From: Erysipelotrichaceae bacterium
GTDB taxonomy: Bacteria; Bacillota_I; Bacilli_A; Erysipelotrichales; Erysipelotrichaceae
Length of the DNA: 64,000 nucleotides
NCBI GenBank assembly: GCA_030694975.1
Contig: JAUYTU010000019.1
Location: 90,701-154,700, forward strand
Direction: 5' to 3'
The notes beneath the pieces are model-generated. The model searched no databases, had not been told where the DNA came from, and saw nothing but the letters and a program-made list of their open reading frames with translations. This document shows positions 15,983 through 23,633 of the stretch, in pieces (the first letter of the stretch is position 1; each line of letters starts with the position of its first letter). The position numbers and the translations under genes were made by a program.

Positions 15983-16372
15983 ATGAACTCAAAAGAACAA
16001 ATTTTACAAATGGTTAAAGAAGGCACGATAACTGTTGAAGATGGTATCAAATTATTAGAAGCGCTAGGTACACAAGGTGCTCAAACGCATTCGGTTCAGC
16101 CGGTGATAAACGTGAATCCGGCGGGTGGCAGAAAAATGTTGAGAGTCACCGTGGATAGTGCTAAAGGCGATGTTGTTCGAATCAATGTTCCGACATCGTT
16201 GGTCAAAGCCGGTCTCAACTTGTCCAATCAATTGAAAATCGACGGTAATCCCGTAGATATGAAGGGTGTCGATGTTGATATGATCATGGCGGCCATCGAA
16301 GAAGGCGCGACCGGTGAAATCGTCAATGTTGAATCCGCCGAAGGCGATGTCGTAAAAATCTTCATAGACTAA
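15983..16372 (+). CDS. SHOCT-like YvlB/LiaX-type protein
   Basis: 129 residues. The N-terminal helical hairpin (EQILQMVKEGTITVEDGIKL, 5-24) is a SHOCT-like motif, followed by a linker and a repeated strand pattern: RVTVDSAKGDVVRINVP and again VNVESAEGDVVKIFID at the end. This is the plan of the YvlB/LiaX N-terminal domain seen in cell-envelope stress operons. Ribosome site AAAGGAG. It is the last gene of the operon and ends at a terminator. A link to envelope stress is an inference from the family. Confidence 0.75.
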   Translation: MNSKEQILQMVKEGTITVEDGIKLLEALGTQGAQTHSVQPVINVNPAGGRKMLRVTVDSAKGDVVRINVPTSLVKAGLNLSNQLKIDGNPVDMKGVDVDMIMAAIEEGATGEIVNVESAEGDVVKIFID

Positions 16373-16374
16373 AG

Positions 16375-16400
16375 AAAGAAGGCAAGTTAGCCTTCTTTTT
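16375..16400. terminator. Bidirectional terminator
   Basis: Stem AAAGAAGGC/GCCTTCTTT with a 6-base loop and T/A runs on both sides, between the SHOCT operon and the convergent ohrR gene. Confidence 0.85.
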
Positions 16401-16845
16401 CTTCGTCATTATTTACAACAATGTCCATATCGATGAAATCGTATAACAAGTTATATAACTGACCGAGTTTTTCTTTCGGTAAGGTCAGACAAACACCAAT
16501 CTGAGCGGGAACACCCTTGGTTTTTTCTTCCAATTCCTTACCCTTTTGGGTCAGTGAAATCAGAACATTTCGCTCATCAGTCTTGCTGCGCTTGCGCTCA
16601 ATCAGGCCGGCGGTTTGTAACTTCTTCAAGAGCGGTGTCAATGTACCGGAGTCTAAAATGAGTTTTTCGCCGATGTCATTAACATATTGCTCATCTTGTT
16701 CCCAAAGTACCAGTAATACCAAATATTGCGTATAAGTGATGCCTAGTGGGTCAAGCAGGGGTTTATACAGACGTATGATTTTACGTGAAGCCGCATACAA
16801 AGGAAAACATAGCTGGCTTTTAAGTTTTAATTGATCGTAGGACAT
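16387..16845 (-). CDS. ohrR: OhrR organic-peroxide-sensing repressor (MarR family)
   Basis: 152 residues, very close in pattern to Bacillus OhrR: LKSQLCFPLYAASRKI carries the reactive Cys (C13), then YKPLLDPLGITYTQYL, LDSGTLTPLLKKL as recognition helix, and RKRSKTDERNVLISLT as wing. The Cys is oxidised by organic hydroperoxides or hypochlorite, releasing DNA. It is the second gene of an operon behind glutathione peroxidase, with no gap between the two. An OhrR-type box sits in the promoter region of the operon, so control is direct and includes autoregulation. Confidence 0.92.
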   Translation of the reverse strand: MSYDQLKLKSQLCFPLYAASRKIIRLYKPLLDPLGITYTQYLVLLVLWEQDEQYVNDIGEKLILDSGTLTPLLKKLQTAGLIERKRSKTDERNVLISLTQKGKELEEKTKGVPAQIGVCLTLPKEKLGQLYNLLYDFIDMDIVVNNDEEKEG

Positions 16846-17379
16846 TTATAATACCCTTTCTATGGCCGAAGCCAGATCTTCCGGTTTTACGGTTGGGGCG
16901 AAGCGCTCCACAACTTCACCGTTTCGATTGATTAAGAATTTAGTGAAATTCCATTTTATTTCGCCTTCATTGGAAGGTTTGGTCAGATCCAGTAATTTGT
17001 TAATAATTCCTTTTTCTTTTTTCTCAACATCTTCATTGTTCATCACTGATTTCAAATATTTATATAACGGATGAGCTGTATCACCATTTATATCGATTTT
17101 TGCGAATGTTTTAAACGTTGTTCCGTAATTGAGTTGGCAGAAACTGGATAGCTGTTCATCACTGCCGGGAGCCTGATTCATAAACTGATTGCACGGAAAA
17201 TCAAGAATCTCAAATCCTTTGGAGTTGTACGTTTCATATAATTTTTCAAGACCGGCATACTGAGGTGTTAAACCGCATTTGGTTGCGGTATTTACGATCA
17301 GTAAAACCTCTCCTTGATAATCACCAAGCGAAACTTCTTTTTGAAATGCATCTTTGACTGAATATTGATAAATGCTCAT
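16846..17379 (-). CDS. Glutathione peroxidase family (Cys-type thiol peroxidase)
   Basis: 177 residues, cytoplasmic. Peroxidatic C35 (NTATKCGLTPQY, Cys instead of selenocysteine), the conserved FPCNQF (61-66) with Gln downstream, resolving-type Cys in SSFCQLNYGTTF, and the Trp-containing IKWNFTKFL. It reduces hydroperoxides, probably with thioredoxin rather than glutathione. First gene of the operon with ohrR. OhrR usually controls ohr; here the target is a peroxidase, and no ohr gene is in the window. Confidence 0.92.
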   Translation of the reverse strand: MSIYQYSVKDAFQKEVSLGDYQGEVLLIVNTATKCGLTPQYAGLEKLYETYNSKGFEILDFPCNQFMNQAPGSDEQLSSFCQLNYGTTFKTFAKIDINGDTAHPLYKYLKSVMNNEDVEKKEKGIINKLLDLTKPSNEGEIKWNFTKFLINRNGEVVERFAPTVKPEDLASAIERVL

Positions 17380-17393
17380 AGTCTACCTTCTTT

Positions 17394-17409
17394 CACAATT
17401 AAATTGCAT
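17394..17409. promoter_or_regulatory. OhrR box
   Basis: CACAATTAAATTGCAT matches the known Bacillus OhrR operator core TACAATTAAATTGTA at nearly every position. It lies just downstream of the expected transcription start of the peroxidase-ohrR operon. Confidence 0.75.
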
Positions 17410-17422
17410 AAAATATAATAAC

Positions 17423-17451
17423 ATTCTATATCGATTAACACGCAATGTCAA
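17423..17451 (-). promoter_or_regulatory. Promoter of the peroxidase-ohrR operon
   Basis: Minus strand TTGACA (17446-17451), 17-base spacer, TAGAAT (17423-17428). The spacer holds ACATTGCGTGT, a sequence repeated in the divergent promoter. Confidence 0.75.
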
Positions 17452-17523
17452 TCATTAAACTCTAATCGTTTCAAATTGAATTTTCTGCTATGTAATTTTC
17501 ATCTTTATATCAAAATAATGTGA

Positions 17524-17552
17524 TTGAACTATCAATACATTGCGTGTATACT
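17524..17552 (+). promoter_or_regulatory. Promoter of the diguanylate cyclase gene
   Basis: TTGAAC (17524-17529), 17-base spacer, TATACT (17547-17552). The spacer holds ACATTGCGTGT (17537-17547), an inverted copy of the element at 17438-17448. Confidence 0.75.
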
Positions 17553-17595
17553 AAAAAAGACGATTTATTAACACACATAATTAACGGAGGTTACT

Positions 17596-18678
17596 GTGGC
17601 ACTCTCACTCTTTCAGAACTTTAGCATCTTGGTTGCGATTATCAGCATCTCTTTGGAGTTTGTTCGTTCTAGTAAAGTTCAGTACAATTCAATTATCATG
17701 CGACGACTTGTTTTGGGTACCGTCGGTGGATTAGTTGGAATTCTGCTTCTGATGTCAACCGTACCATTCAATGCAGATAAGTCGATTATTTTCGATTTCC
17801 GTTATGTAGTGATGTACTTATCCGCCATGTATGGTGGTTTTATTTCTTCGATCATAACTTCAGTCATTATTGCTTTCTATCGAATCATCGTAACAGGCGC
17901 AAATCCGAATGCCATCATTGTCAGTACGTCAATTTTGATTTGTGGGTTTCTGTTAGGAGCGCTTTCTCACTTAAGGGCAACCCGTGGTCAGAAGTTTATA
18001 ATCATGAATACGGTTGTAGCGCTTTGCATCATGGTTGCCTTGTATCTGATCTCAGATGATTTCAATTTATTCATTGCAAACGCATTCCTTTTTACCAGTA
18101 GTACAATCTTCACTTCGTACTTTATTTGTCGATACATTCAGTTCTCCATTGCAACGATCCGAAATTATTGGCAATTGAAAATCGATGCTACGACCGATCA
18201 TCTGACGGAACTGGCGAATCTTCGCGAATTTGAAAATCGCTTTGAACAATTGTTTGAGGAATGTCAGAGCAATCAACTACCGATTTCCTTTCTGATGTTG
18301 GATTTGGATCATTTCAAATTGATCAACGATACTTACGGTCATCAAAAAGGGGATGAGGTTCTGAGTGAACTCGCTCAGATCCTTATTAAATCTTGTCGGG
18401 GTCATGATTTGGTAGCGCGAATCGGTGGAGAAGAGTTTGCGATTGTCTTACCGCGCTGCCCCAGAGAAACCGCATTGGCGATCGGACGGCGTATCCGAAA
18501 ACAAATCGAAGAATTCTCCTTCTGTAAGGATACTCATGGAATCCGGATGACTGTTTCTATCGGGGTTTCCTCATTTCCGAAGGATGCCAGTGATTCTGTT
18601 AAACTCATGGCAATGGCGGATAAGGCTTTGTACAAAGCAAAATCCGCAGGCAGAAATGCTGTGATGGTTGAGCAATAA
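17596..18678 (+). CDS. Diguanylate cyclase with five/six-helix membrane sensor
   Basis: 360 residues, GTG start after GGAGG. The first 185 residues form a multi-helix LytS-like (5TM) sensor; the GGDEF domain follows. The active site is GGEEF (277-281), FLMLDLDHFKLIND supplies the metal Asp, and RGHD (268-271) is an intact product-inhibition site of RxxD type five residues before it. It should make cyclic di-GMP from two GTP at the membrane in response to an unknown signal. It is transcribed alone. No EAL or PilZ protein is in the window. Confidence 0.92.
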   Translation: MALSLFQNFSILVAIISISLEFVRSSKVQYNSIIMRRLVLGTVGGLVGILLLMSTVPFNADKSIIFDFRYVVMYLSAMYGGFISSIITSVIIAFYRIIVTGANPNAIIVSTSILICGFLLGALSHLRATRGQKFIIMNTVVALCIMVALYLISDDFNLFIANAFLFTSSTIFTSYFICRYIQFSIATIRNYWQLKIDATTDHLTELANLREFENRFEQLFEECQSNQLPISFLMLDLDHFKLINDTYGHQKGDEVLSELAQILIKSCRGHDLVARIGGEEFAIVLPRCPRETALAIGRRIRKQIEEFSFCKDTHGIRMTVSIGVSSFPKDASDSVKLMAMADKALYKAKSAGRNAVMVEQ

Positions 18679-18707
18679 AAAATCAGTCCGAAGACTGATT
18701 TTATTTT
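18679..18707. terminator. Bidirectional terminator
   Basis: Stem AAATCAGTC/GACTGATTT with a CGAA-like loop and TTATTTT after it, between convergent genes. Confidence 0.75.
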
Positions 18708-19861
18708 ACCCAAACGGCGGAACCGATTTTTAGTTTTTTCTGATTTTCTTTGATCACGATGCGATATTCAAACATCAATGCATCAAAGATCGACAGCCAG
18801 CTTCTGTCCTTGGCGAAATTCCGGCCGCCAATACGCATGAACTCTCTTAGTTCAGGGCGGTCCATGACTTTTAACATCAAAGCAGTCAGTAAGTGAGAGT
18901 ATTTTGCGTCAAACGAGATTCCGTTGTCATAGTTCTTAATCAACTCGCCAACACCGCCCTCGTTTGATCCAATCACACAAAGTCCGGATGCCATGGCTTC
19001 CAATACGACATTGCCCAATGTTTCACTTGAAGATGGAAATACAAAGACATCGGCACTGGCATAGGTTCTTGTCAGTGCTTCACCGGTCAAAAAGCCAGTA
19101 AATATGGTATCTGATGGAAGATGTTTTTTACAATGGTCCATTAACGGTCCATCGCCGACCATGACCAATTGAACCTGATCGGGATAAAACTTCTTTATTG
19201 CACTATAAGAATTGATCAGCACGGAGAGATTCTTTTCGGCTGAGATCCGACCGACATAGAGAAATACGATTTTCCCTTCAGCATTCCATTCTTTACGCAA
19301 CTGATGATCGCGGTTTTTGGGATGAAATTTCTTTGTATCGATACCTCGGGTAAACAACCGGGTATGAGCGATGCCGTTACGATTTAAATACTGTATAGCA
19401 TCGTGCGAAGGGACAAGTACACGCTTGGTTCTTTTGTGAAAATACTGGAAATAGGATAAAACCAAGGGTTTGAGAAATGACAGTTTGACGTATTGAGTGT
19501 AGTTTGCGATGTGAGTCGTATAACTGGAAACGACCGGAATACCTAATAGTTTTCCGGCAATGATACCCGCATTTCCCATTGGATATTCGCTCATAACGTG
19601 AATGACATCGGGGCGGAAATCTCTTAGAATATTGGTGATTTTAACGATGTTTGGAAACGAAATCCGACAGTCCATGTAAAACCACAAAGGGATGCTTGAG
19701 GAATGATGAAAATGCTCATCATCCGTTTCATTGGCGTATTTCGGTAAGAAAACCTGATATTCAACGCCATGGTTTTTAAAGTATTCGATCATTCGTTCAA
19801 CCGTGTTAGACACACCGTTGATTTGTGGTTTATAGGTATCCGTGAACAGTGCTATTTTCAT
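18701..19861 (-). CDS. GT4-family glycosyltransferase
   Basis: 386 residues with two Rossmann halves. The start FTDTYKPQINGVSNTVERM is the usual N-terminal loop of GT4 mannosyl/glucosyl transferases acting on lipid acceptors, and SETLGNVVLEAMASG holds the E-x7-E nucleotide-sugar motif near 280-290. It probably adds a hexose to diacylglycerol or another membrane lipid, at the inner membrane face. Its start overlaps the preceding phospholipase C-like gene by 32 bases, so the pair is coupled and may act in the same lipid pathway. Confidence 0.85.
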   Translation of the reverse strand: MKIALFTDTYKPQINGVSNTVERMIEYFKNHGVEYQVFLPKYANETDDEHFHHSSSIPLWFYMDCRISFPNIVKITNILRDFRPDVIHVMSEYPMGNAGIIAGKLLGIPVVSSYTTHIANYTQYVKLSFLKPLVLSYFQYFHKRTKRVLVPSHDAIQYLNRNGIAHTRLFTRGIDTKKFHPKNRDHQLRKEWNAEGKIVFLYVGRISAEKNLSVLINSYSAIKKFYPDQVQLVMVGDGPLMDHCKKHLPSDTIFTGFLTGEALTRTYASADVFVFPSSSETLGNVVLEAMASGLCVIGSNEGGVGELIKNYDNGISFDAKYSHLLTALMLKVMDRPELREFMRIGGRNFAKDRSWLSIFDALMFEYRIVIKENQKKLKIGSAVWVK

Positions 19862-20450
19862 GTTCTGCCTCCTTGATAAGATTGCTTAAATAGATGCTTT
19901 GATTAATGTTAGGACTGTACTGAAGGTTGAGTGTCAGATTTTCAATCAGCCAGTCAATGGCACGTAAGGAGTAGCCGATGTCTTTGATAAAATCGTGAGA
20001 TTTACGATCATAATCTTTACGCATCCGCGTAATCATGGAAGTCATTGACATATCTAAGGAGTGATCATTTTGAAATTGATCCACTTCATTTGAATGTCTT
20101 TTCCAAAGCCAATACGCGTGAAGCTCCATTTCGTATACGAAGTGATCGGTATACCTTCGGTAGTCAGATTCATTGATATGGTAGTAACAGAAGTAATCGC
20201 ACAAATAGTGACACACTTCCCCAAGTTTCACGGAGAAGGTCAGAATATCCAGATTCTCATGTTGAATTGCGTCGTACAATGCACAGGTCTTATAGATGGT
20301 ATTCTCCAATGTGTGCGGAATAGCGAGTCCATTGGACTTGATGTCAGGTTTAACATTTCCATAGATAAAGTGATACTTAGCGATCGGGAAGGCTGCTGAG
20401 TATTTCTCGTACAACGTGCTAGCAATCGAAACGTGAGTTAGAAAGTGCAT
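19830..20450 (-). CDS. Zinc-dependent phospholipase C-like protein
   Basis: 206 residues from the start at 20450 (MHFLTHVSIA), chosen because GAGGT lies at the right distance; an earlier in-frame ATG at 20462 is crowded against its upstream purines. His and Asp clusters typical of the zinc phospholipase C fold are visible: THVSIA, YGNVKPDI, LGEVCHYLCDYFCYYH, and KSHDFIKDIGYSL. No signal peptide, so it is likely cytoplasmic. Substrate not proven. It overlaps the glycosyltransferase gene. Confidence 0.7.
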   Translation of the reverse strand: MHFLTHVSIASTLYEKYSAAFPIAKYHFIYGNVKPDIKSNGLAIPHTLENTIYKTCALYDAIQHENLDILTFSVKLGEVCHYLCDYFCYYHINESDYRRYTDHFVYEMELHAYWLWKRHSNEVDQFQNDHSLDMSMTSMITRMRKDYDRKSHDFIKDIGYSLRAIDWLIENLTLNLQYSPNINQSIYLSNLIKEAEHENSTVHGYL

Positions 20451-20525
20451 GACATACCTCATCTTTCACAATCATTTTAATTGTGATTCGAAAAGCGACG
20501 TTCAATTTGAGGTTAATTTACCGTT

Positions 20526-20546
20526 AAAAAAATGGCCTTAGCCATT
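20526..20546 (-). terminator. Terminator of the amidotransferase operon
   Basis: On the minus strand AATGGC-TAAG-GCCATT followed by a T run; it begins within the last codons of the gene. Confidence 0.75.
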
Positions 20547-21209
20547 CTTTCTACACATATTCACAAAATACTCAAACAAATCATTCTGAACCATCCGTTC
20601 CGGATGCCATTGTACCGCGAAGAGGTTTTTACTTTCGATGGCCTCAATGACTCCATCCGTTGAAACTGCACTTACAGTAAGTCCATCCGCCAAGCGATCG
20701 ATCGCTTGGTGATGGTAAGTGTTCACCTCGATACTATGCCCAAACAACTCGTAAAGGAAGTTTTCCCTGTTGATTGAAACGTTGTGCCCTCGATTTCTGA
20801 TTTTGTTCTTCGAACTTAGCGTATGATCTATATCTACTGAAGTCAAATCTTGAATCAATGTTCCACCCATAGCAACATTGATGATTTGCAATCCTCGGCA
20901 TATCCCAAAAAGTGGAATGCCTTTTTCTTTAGCGATTGCGATGACATCGAGGTCGAGCTGATCGATTTCCGATTCGATGGGATCACTTCCGAGGTTCGAT
21001 TGATGATATAATTTCGGATCAACATCCATTCCACCGGGAATACAGATGCCGGAAACAGATGAGAGAAGAGTAGACAATTCCTCTTTGGATTGAGGCAAAA
21101 CAAGCAGACACACAGCTCCGGCATTTTTTAATGCATCCACATAATCTTGATTAACACTATAACGCTGTTGAGTCACTCGGGCCGTAATGGCGATGATCGG
21201 TTTATTCAT
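20538..21209 (-). CDS. Class I glutamine amidotransferase-like hydrolase (peptidase C26, PuuD-like)
   Basis: 223 residues. Nucleophile Cys in FGICRGLQIINVAMGG, and the His-Glu pair in QWHPER near the end; CIPGGMDVDP is typical of gamma-glutamyl-GABA hydrolases. Cytoplasmic; it would split gamma-glutamyl amides. The ATG at 21209 overlaps the end of the lipoprotein gene by 8 bases, so it is translated with it. Its place behind two lipoproteins is unusual for PuuD, which normally sits with putrescine genes; the substrate may differ. Confidence 0.85.
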   Translation of the reverse strand: MNKPIIAITARVTQQRYSVNQDYVDALKNAGAVCLLVLPQSKEELSTLLSSVSGICIPGGMDVDPKLYHQSNLGSDPIESEIDQLDLDVIAIAKEKGIPLFGICRGLQIINVAMGGTLIQDLTSVDIDHTLSSKNKIRNRGHNVSINRENFLYELFGHSIEVNTYHHQAIDRLADGLTVSAVSTDGVIEAIESKNLFAVQWHPERMVQNDLFEYFVNMCRKNG

Positions 21210-22641
21210 AGCCAAACAGAGTGAGGTTTTCCATGCCAAAGATACTGTAAGGCACATAAAAATTGATACTTCCAGATGGATTGTCTTCGGAAGGTATTTT
21301 TAAGGAGAAGTTAATGCCTGAATGATAAAGTGTGAAGTTTGCGGAGTCAAGTATAGTTTCTTTGTCATAGGACGAATAGCCTGGATAAGTATCCAACAAT
21401 TGAGCCCAAAGTACATCGCGATAGTAAAAACCTTCAACAAAGAGGTCTTCAAGAGTTAAAACTTCTCCCTCAGCATCATAAGTGATAGATAGTTCTCGAT
21501 AGATAATCGGATCCGTATAGATTGAATAATACATACTCAAACTTAGATACTCACCAATGATATCCGCATTGATATTGCCATAAGCATTTTCAAAATCAAA
21601 CGTATCCACGTTTTCATCAATCATTTCTTGAATCAAAGGCAGTAATTTCGGCAGCTTGTCCAAATAGAACTGTGGGACATCCGCGGATATAAATTCAGAA
21701 ATGTAGATTTCAATACTTCGATAGATCACTGTCTCATCTTTTTCACGTGTCATATTTTCGGACAAATCCAAAAACTCTGCCTGACGGATGGGTTGCTCAT
21801 AAATGTTCTGATCGGATCTGAAGCGTTCGGTAAACGCTATATTAGGGACAAGCTTGCTGAAGTTGACGCTCAGTTGAATCGTCTGAAACTGACTGTTGAA
21901 TTCAGGATTTCGATAATCGAAAATAAAGTTAATGCCGGAATTGGTTAAGTAGAACGCTTGGTTACCTTTGATTCCTTTAAAAGGCGCAACCAAATCGATC
22001 GGATACCGATCCCAGACAAGGACATCAGTTGAGTCCATGCTTTTCTTAATAATTATACTTAGCGGATCGCTCAATGCTTGTTTGGTATTCGCATCATTGG
22101 TCAATAAGTCACTGACCGTCAGCTGTTTACCGGTGGTTAAGTCATAATTCAAGGAATCAGTGACGGTAACATGTTCGGAAGAACCTTTTAAGTTAAAGGT
22201 GTAGTAACCTGTAAAAACGATTGATAAAACGTTATTGAAATTATAGGTAACATAGGAATATACATTGTAATTCAAGGCGATGTTTTCGGCAGGAATTCTG
22301 GTGTAAATTCCGCGATAGGGAGGCAGATTTTCTGAATTCCTATAGCTTTTAAGACCATCGATTTTATCAGAGATTTCCTGATTGATTTTATTTTCAATTA
22401 CTTTATTCTTTAATCCCCGGATTTCAAGCTCGGGCGTGAGCTCACCGCCTAAATTGATGATATCAATCGGATTAACATAGACATATGGAATATCGACAGG
22501 AGAAGCAATGCTCTTGCCCTGTGGGTCTTTGAAAAGCTCTTCTTTATTGGGCTCAGGTTTGGGATCTGGATCGGGAACCATTGGTTCTGCACAACCCACA
22601 AGCATAAGCGCTATAATCAGGATTTTAGCGAACTTTAACAT
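21202..22641 (-). CDS. Large lipoprotein with duplicated DUF3298-like domain, copy 1
   Basis: 479 residues. Signal with lipobox LVGC (Cys at about 17), then a Pro/Glu-rich spacer. Two similar halves follow: YDLTTGKQLTVSDLL ... NSGINFIFDYRNPEF in the first, and YDAEGEVLTLEDLF ... HSGINFSLKIP in the second. These patterns (turn, LTLEDLF, then a GI-F strand) resemble DUF3298-type domains found in PdaC-like proteins. Outer surface, membrane-tethered. A paralogue lies at 23634-25118. It overlaps both neighbours, so PstS-like protein, this one and the hydrolase form one operon. Confidence 0.75.
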   Translation of the reverse strand: MLKFAKILIIALMLVGCAEPMVPDPDPKPEPNKEELFKDPQGKSIASPVDIPYVYVNPIDIINLGGELTPELEIRGLKNKVIENKINQEISDKIDGLKSYRNSENLPPYRGIYTRIPAENIALNYNVYSYVTYNFNNVLSIVFTGYYTFNLKGSSEHVTVTDSLNYDLTTGKQLTVSDLLTNDANTKQALSDPLSIIIKKSMDSTDVLVWDRYPIDLVAPFKGIKGNQAFYLTNSGINFIFDYRNPEFNSQFQTIQLSVNFSKLVPNIAFTERFRSDQNIYEQPIRQAEFLDLSENMTREKDETVIYRSIEIYISEFISADVPQFYLDKLPKLLPLIQEMIDENVDTFDFENAYGNINADIIGEYLSLSMYYSIYTDPIIYRELSITYDAEGEVLTLEDLFVEGFYYRDVLWAQLLDTYPGYSSYDKETILDSANFTLYHSGINFSLKIPSEDNPSGSINFYVPYSIFGMENLTLFGYE

Positions 22642-23488
22642 AACCGGAATCCTCAGCTAACTGTTGGCCAGCATCTGACAAGATCCAGTCGACAACTTTA
22701 CGAACCGAGCTGTCAGCCGCTTCGCTCTTTCTGAAAACCGCATAATAACTCGTAACGATCGGATATTGTTTTGAAGCGATGGTTGAATTATCCGGATAAA
22801 CATTATCGACTTTCATCAGACGAATATTTTCATTGCCCCACATATCCACAACAAAGTAGTAGTAGGAATATCCCAATGCATCCGGTTGATTCTCATAAGT
22901 GGCGACCGCCTCAATCAACATGCCCATATCCGCGACGACCCATTCAGTCGGCGGTGTCATGGGTGTCAGACCTTTCATAACCAAATCCAGAAAGCCGGTT
23001 TGACTTCCGGAATTGATCGGACGTTGGAAGGCGACGATCGGTAAATCCGGTCCGCCGACATCTTTCCAGTTCGTAATTGTTCCGGAGTAGATATCTTGAA
23101 TTTGCTTAAGGGTAAGACTTTCTACCGGATTGTTTTTGTGAGTTAAAAAAACAAAAGCTTCACTGACGATGGGCACGATCTCCAACTCAACTCCAGAATC
23201 TTGAGCATACTTCAACTCATCCACCGAAGGATAGGTAACAAAGATTAGATCCGTCTTCTTGTCAATCAGATTCACATACGCACTGTGCGTTTTGGTGTGT
23301 AAGATATACGGACGTACTTGTTCAATGGTTTGACCGGTTAACTTAGCACAAATCGCTTCTGATAAGGGAATGGTAACCGTTGATCCATCAATGCGAGGAT
23401 AGGTTTCCATGGTAAAAGTCGGCTGCACGACCGTTTTCTGACAACCAAGTAATAAGAATAGTACAAAAAGAATTAGATATTTTTTCAT
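22625..23488 (-). CDS. PstS-like substrate-binding lipoprotein
   Basis: 287 residues from ATG 23488 (ribosome site GGGGG). Lipobox LLGC. GSTVTIPLSEAI near the start, IYSGTITNWKDVGG and SGSQTGFLDLVM correspond to the phosphate-binding loops of PstS-type proteins. No pstC/A/B genes are adjacent, so it is either an orphan phosphate binder or binds another oxyanion, perhaps as a sensor. First gene of the operon with the DUF3298-like lipoprotein and the C26 hydrolase. A promoter and an inverted repeat lie directly upstream. Confidence 0.8.
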   Translation of the reverse strand: MKKYLILFVLFLLLGCQKTVVQPTFTMETYPRIDGSTVTIPLSEAICAKLTGQTIEQVRPYILHTKTHSAYVNLIDKKTDLIFVTYPSVDELKYAQDSGVELEIVPIVSEAFVFLTHKNNPVESLTLKQIQDIYSGTITNWKDVGGPDLPIVAFQRPINSGSQTGFLDLVMKGLTPMTPPTEWVVADMGMLIEAVATYENQPDALGYSYYYFVVDMWGNENIRLMKVDNVYPDNSTIASKQYPIVTSYYAVFRKSEAADSSVRKVVDWILSDAGQQLAEDSGYVKVR

Positions 23489-23501
23489 TATAGGCCCCCA
23501 A

Positions 23502-23548
23502 TGACATACTGTCACATGTATTATATCAGTACACCCAAACACAATCAA
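23502..23548 (-). promoter_or_regulatory. Promoter of the PstS-like operon with inverted repeat
   Basis: Minus strand TTGATT (23543-23548), 17-base spacer, TATAAT (23520-23525). A perfect TGACA-TAC-TGTCA repeat (23502-23514) covers the expected start and could bind a regulator. Confidence 0.65.
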
Positions 23549-23588
23549 TGTTTGAAAAATCACAAAAACGATTAGAAAACAAAAAAAG

Positions 23589-23618
23589 CCGCATCATTCA
23601 ATTGGTGTGATACGGCCG
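23589..23618 (-). terminator. Terminator after lipoprotein copy 2
   Basis: Minus-strand stem GCCGTATCA/TGATGCGGC with one mismatch, followed by seven T. Confidence 0.7.
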
Positions 23619-23633
23619 TAAGATAGTTCAAAG

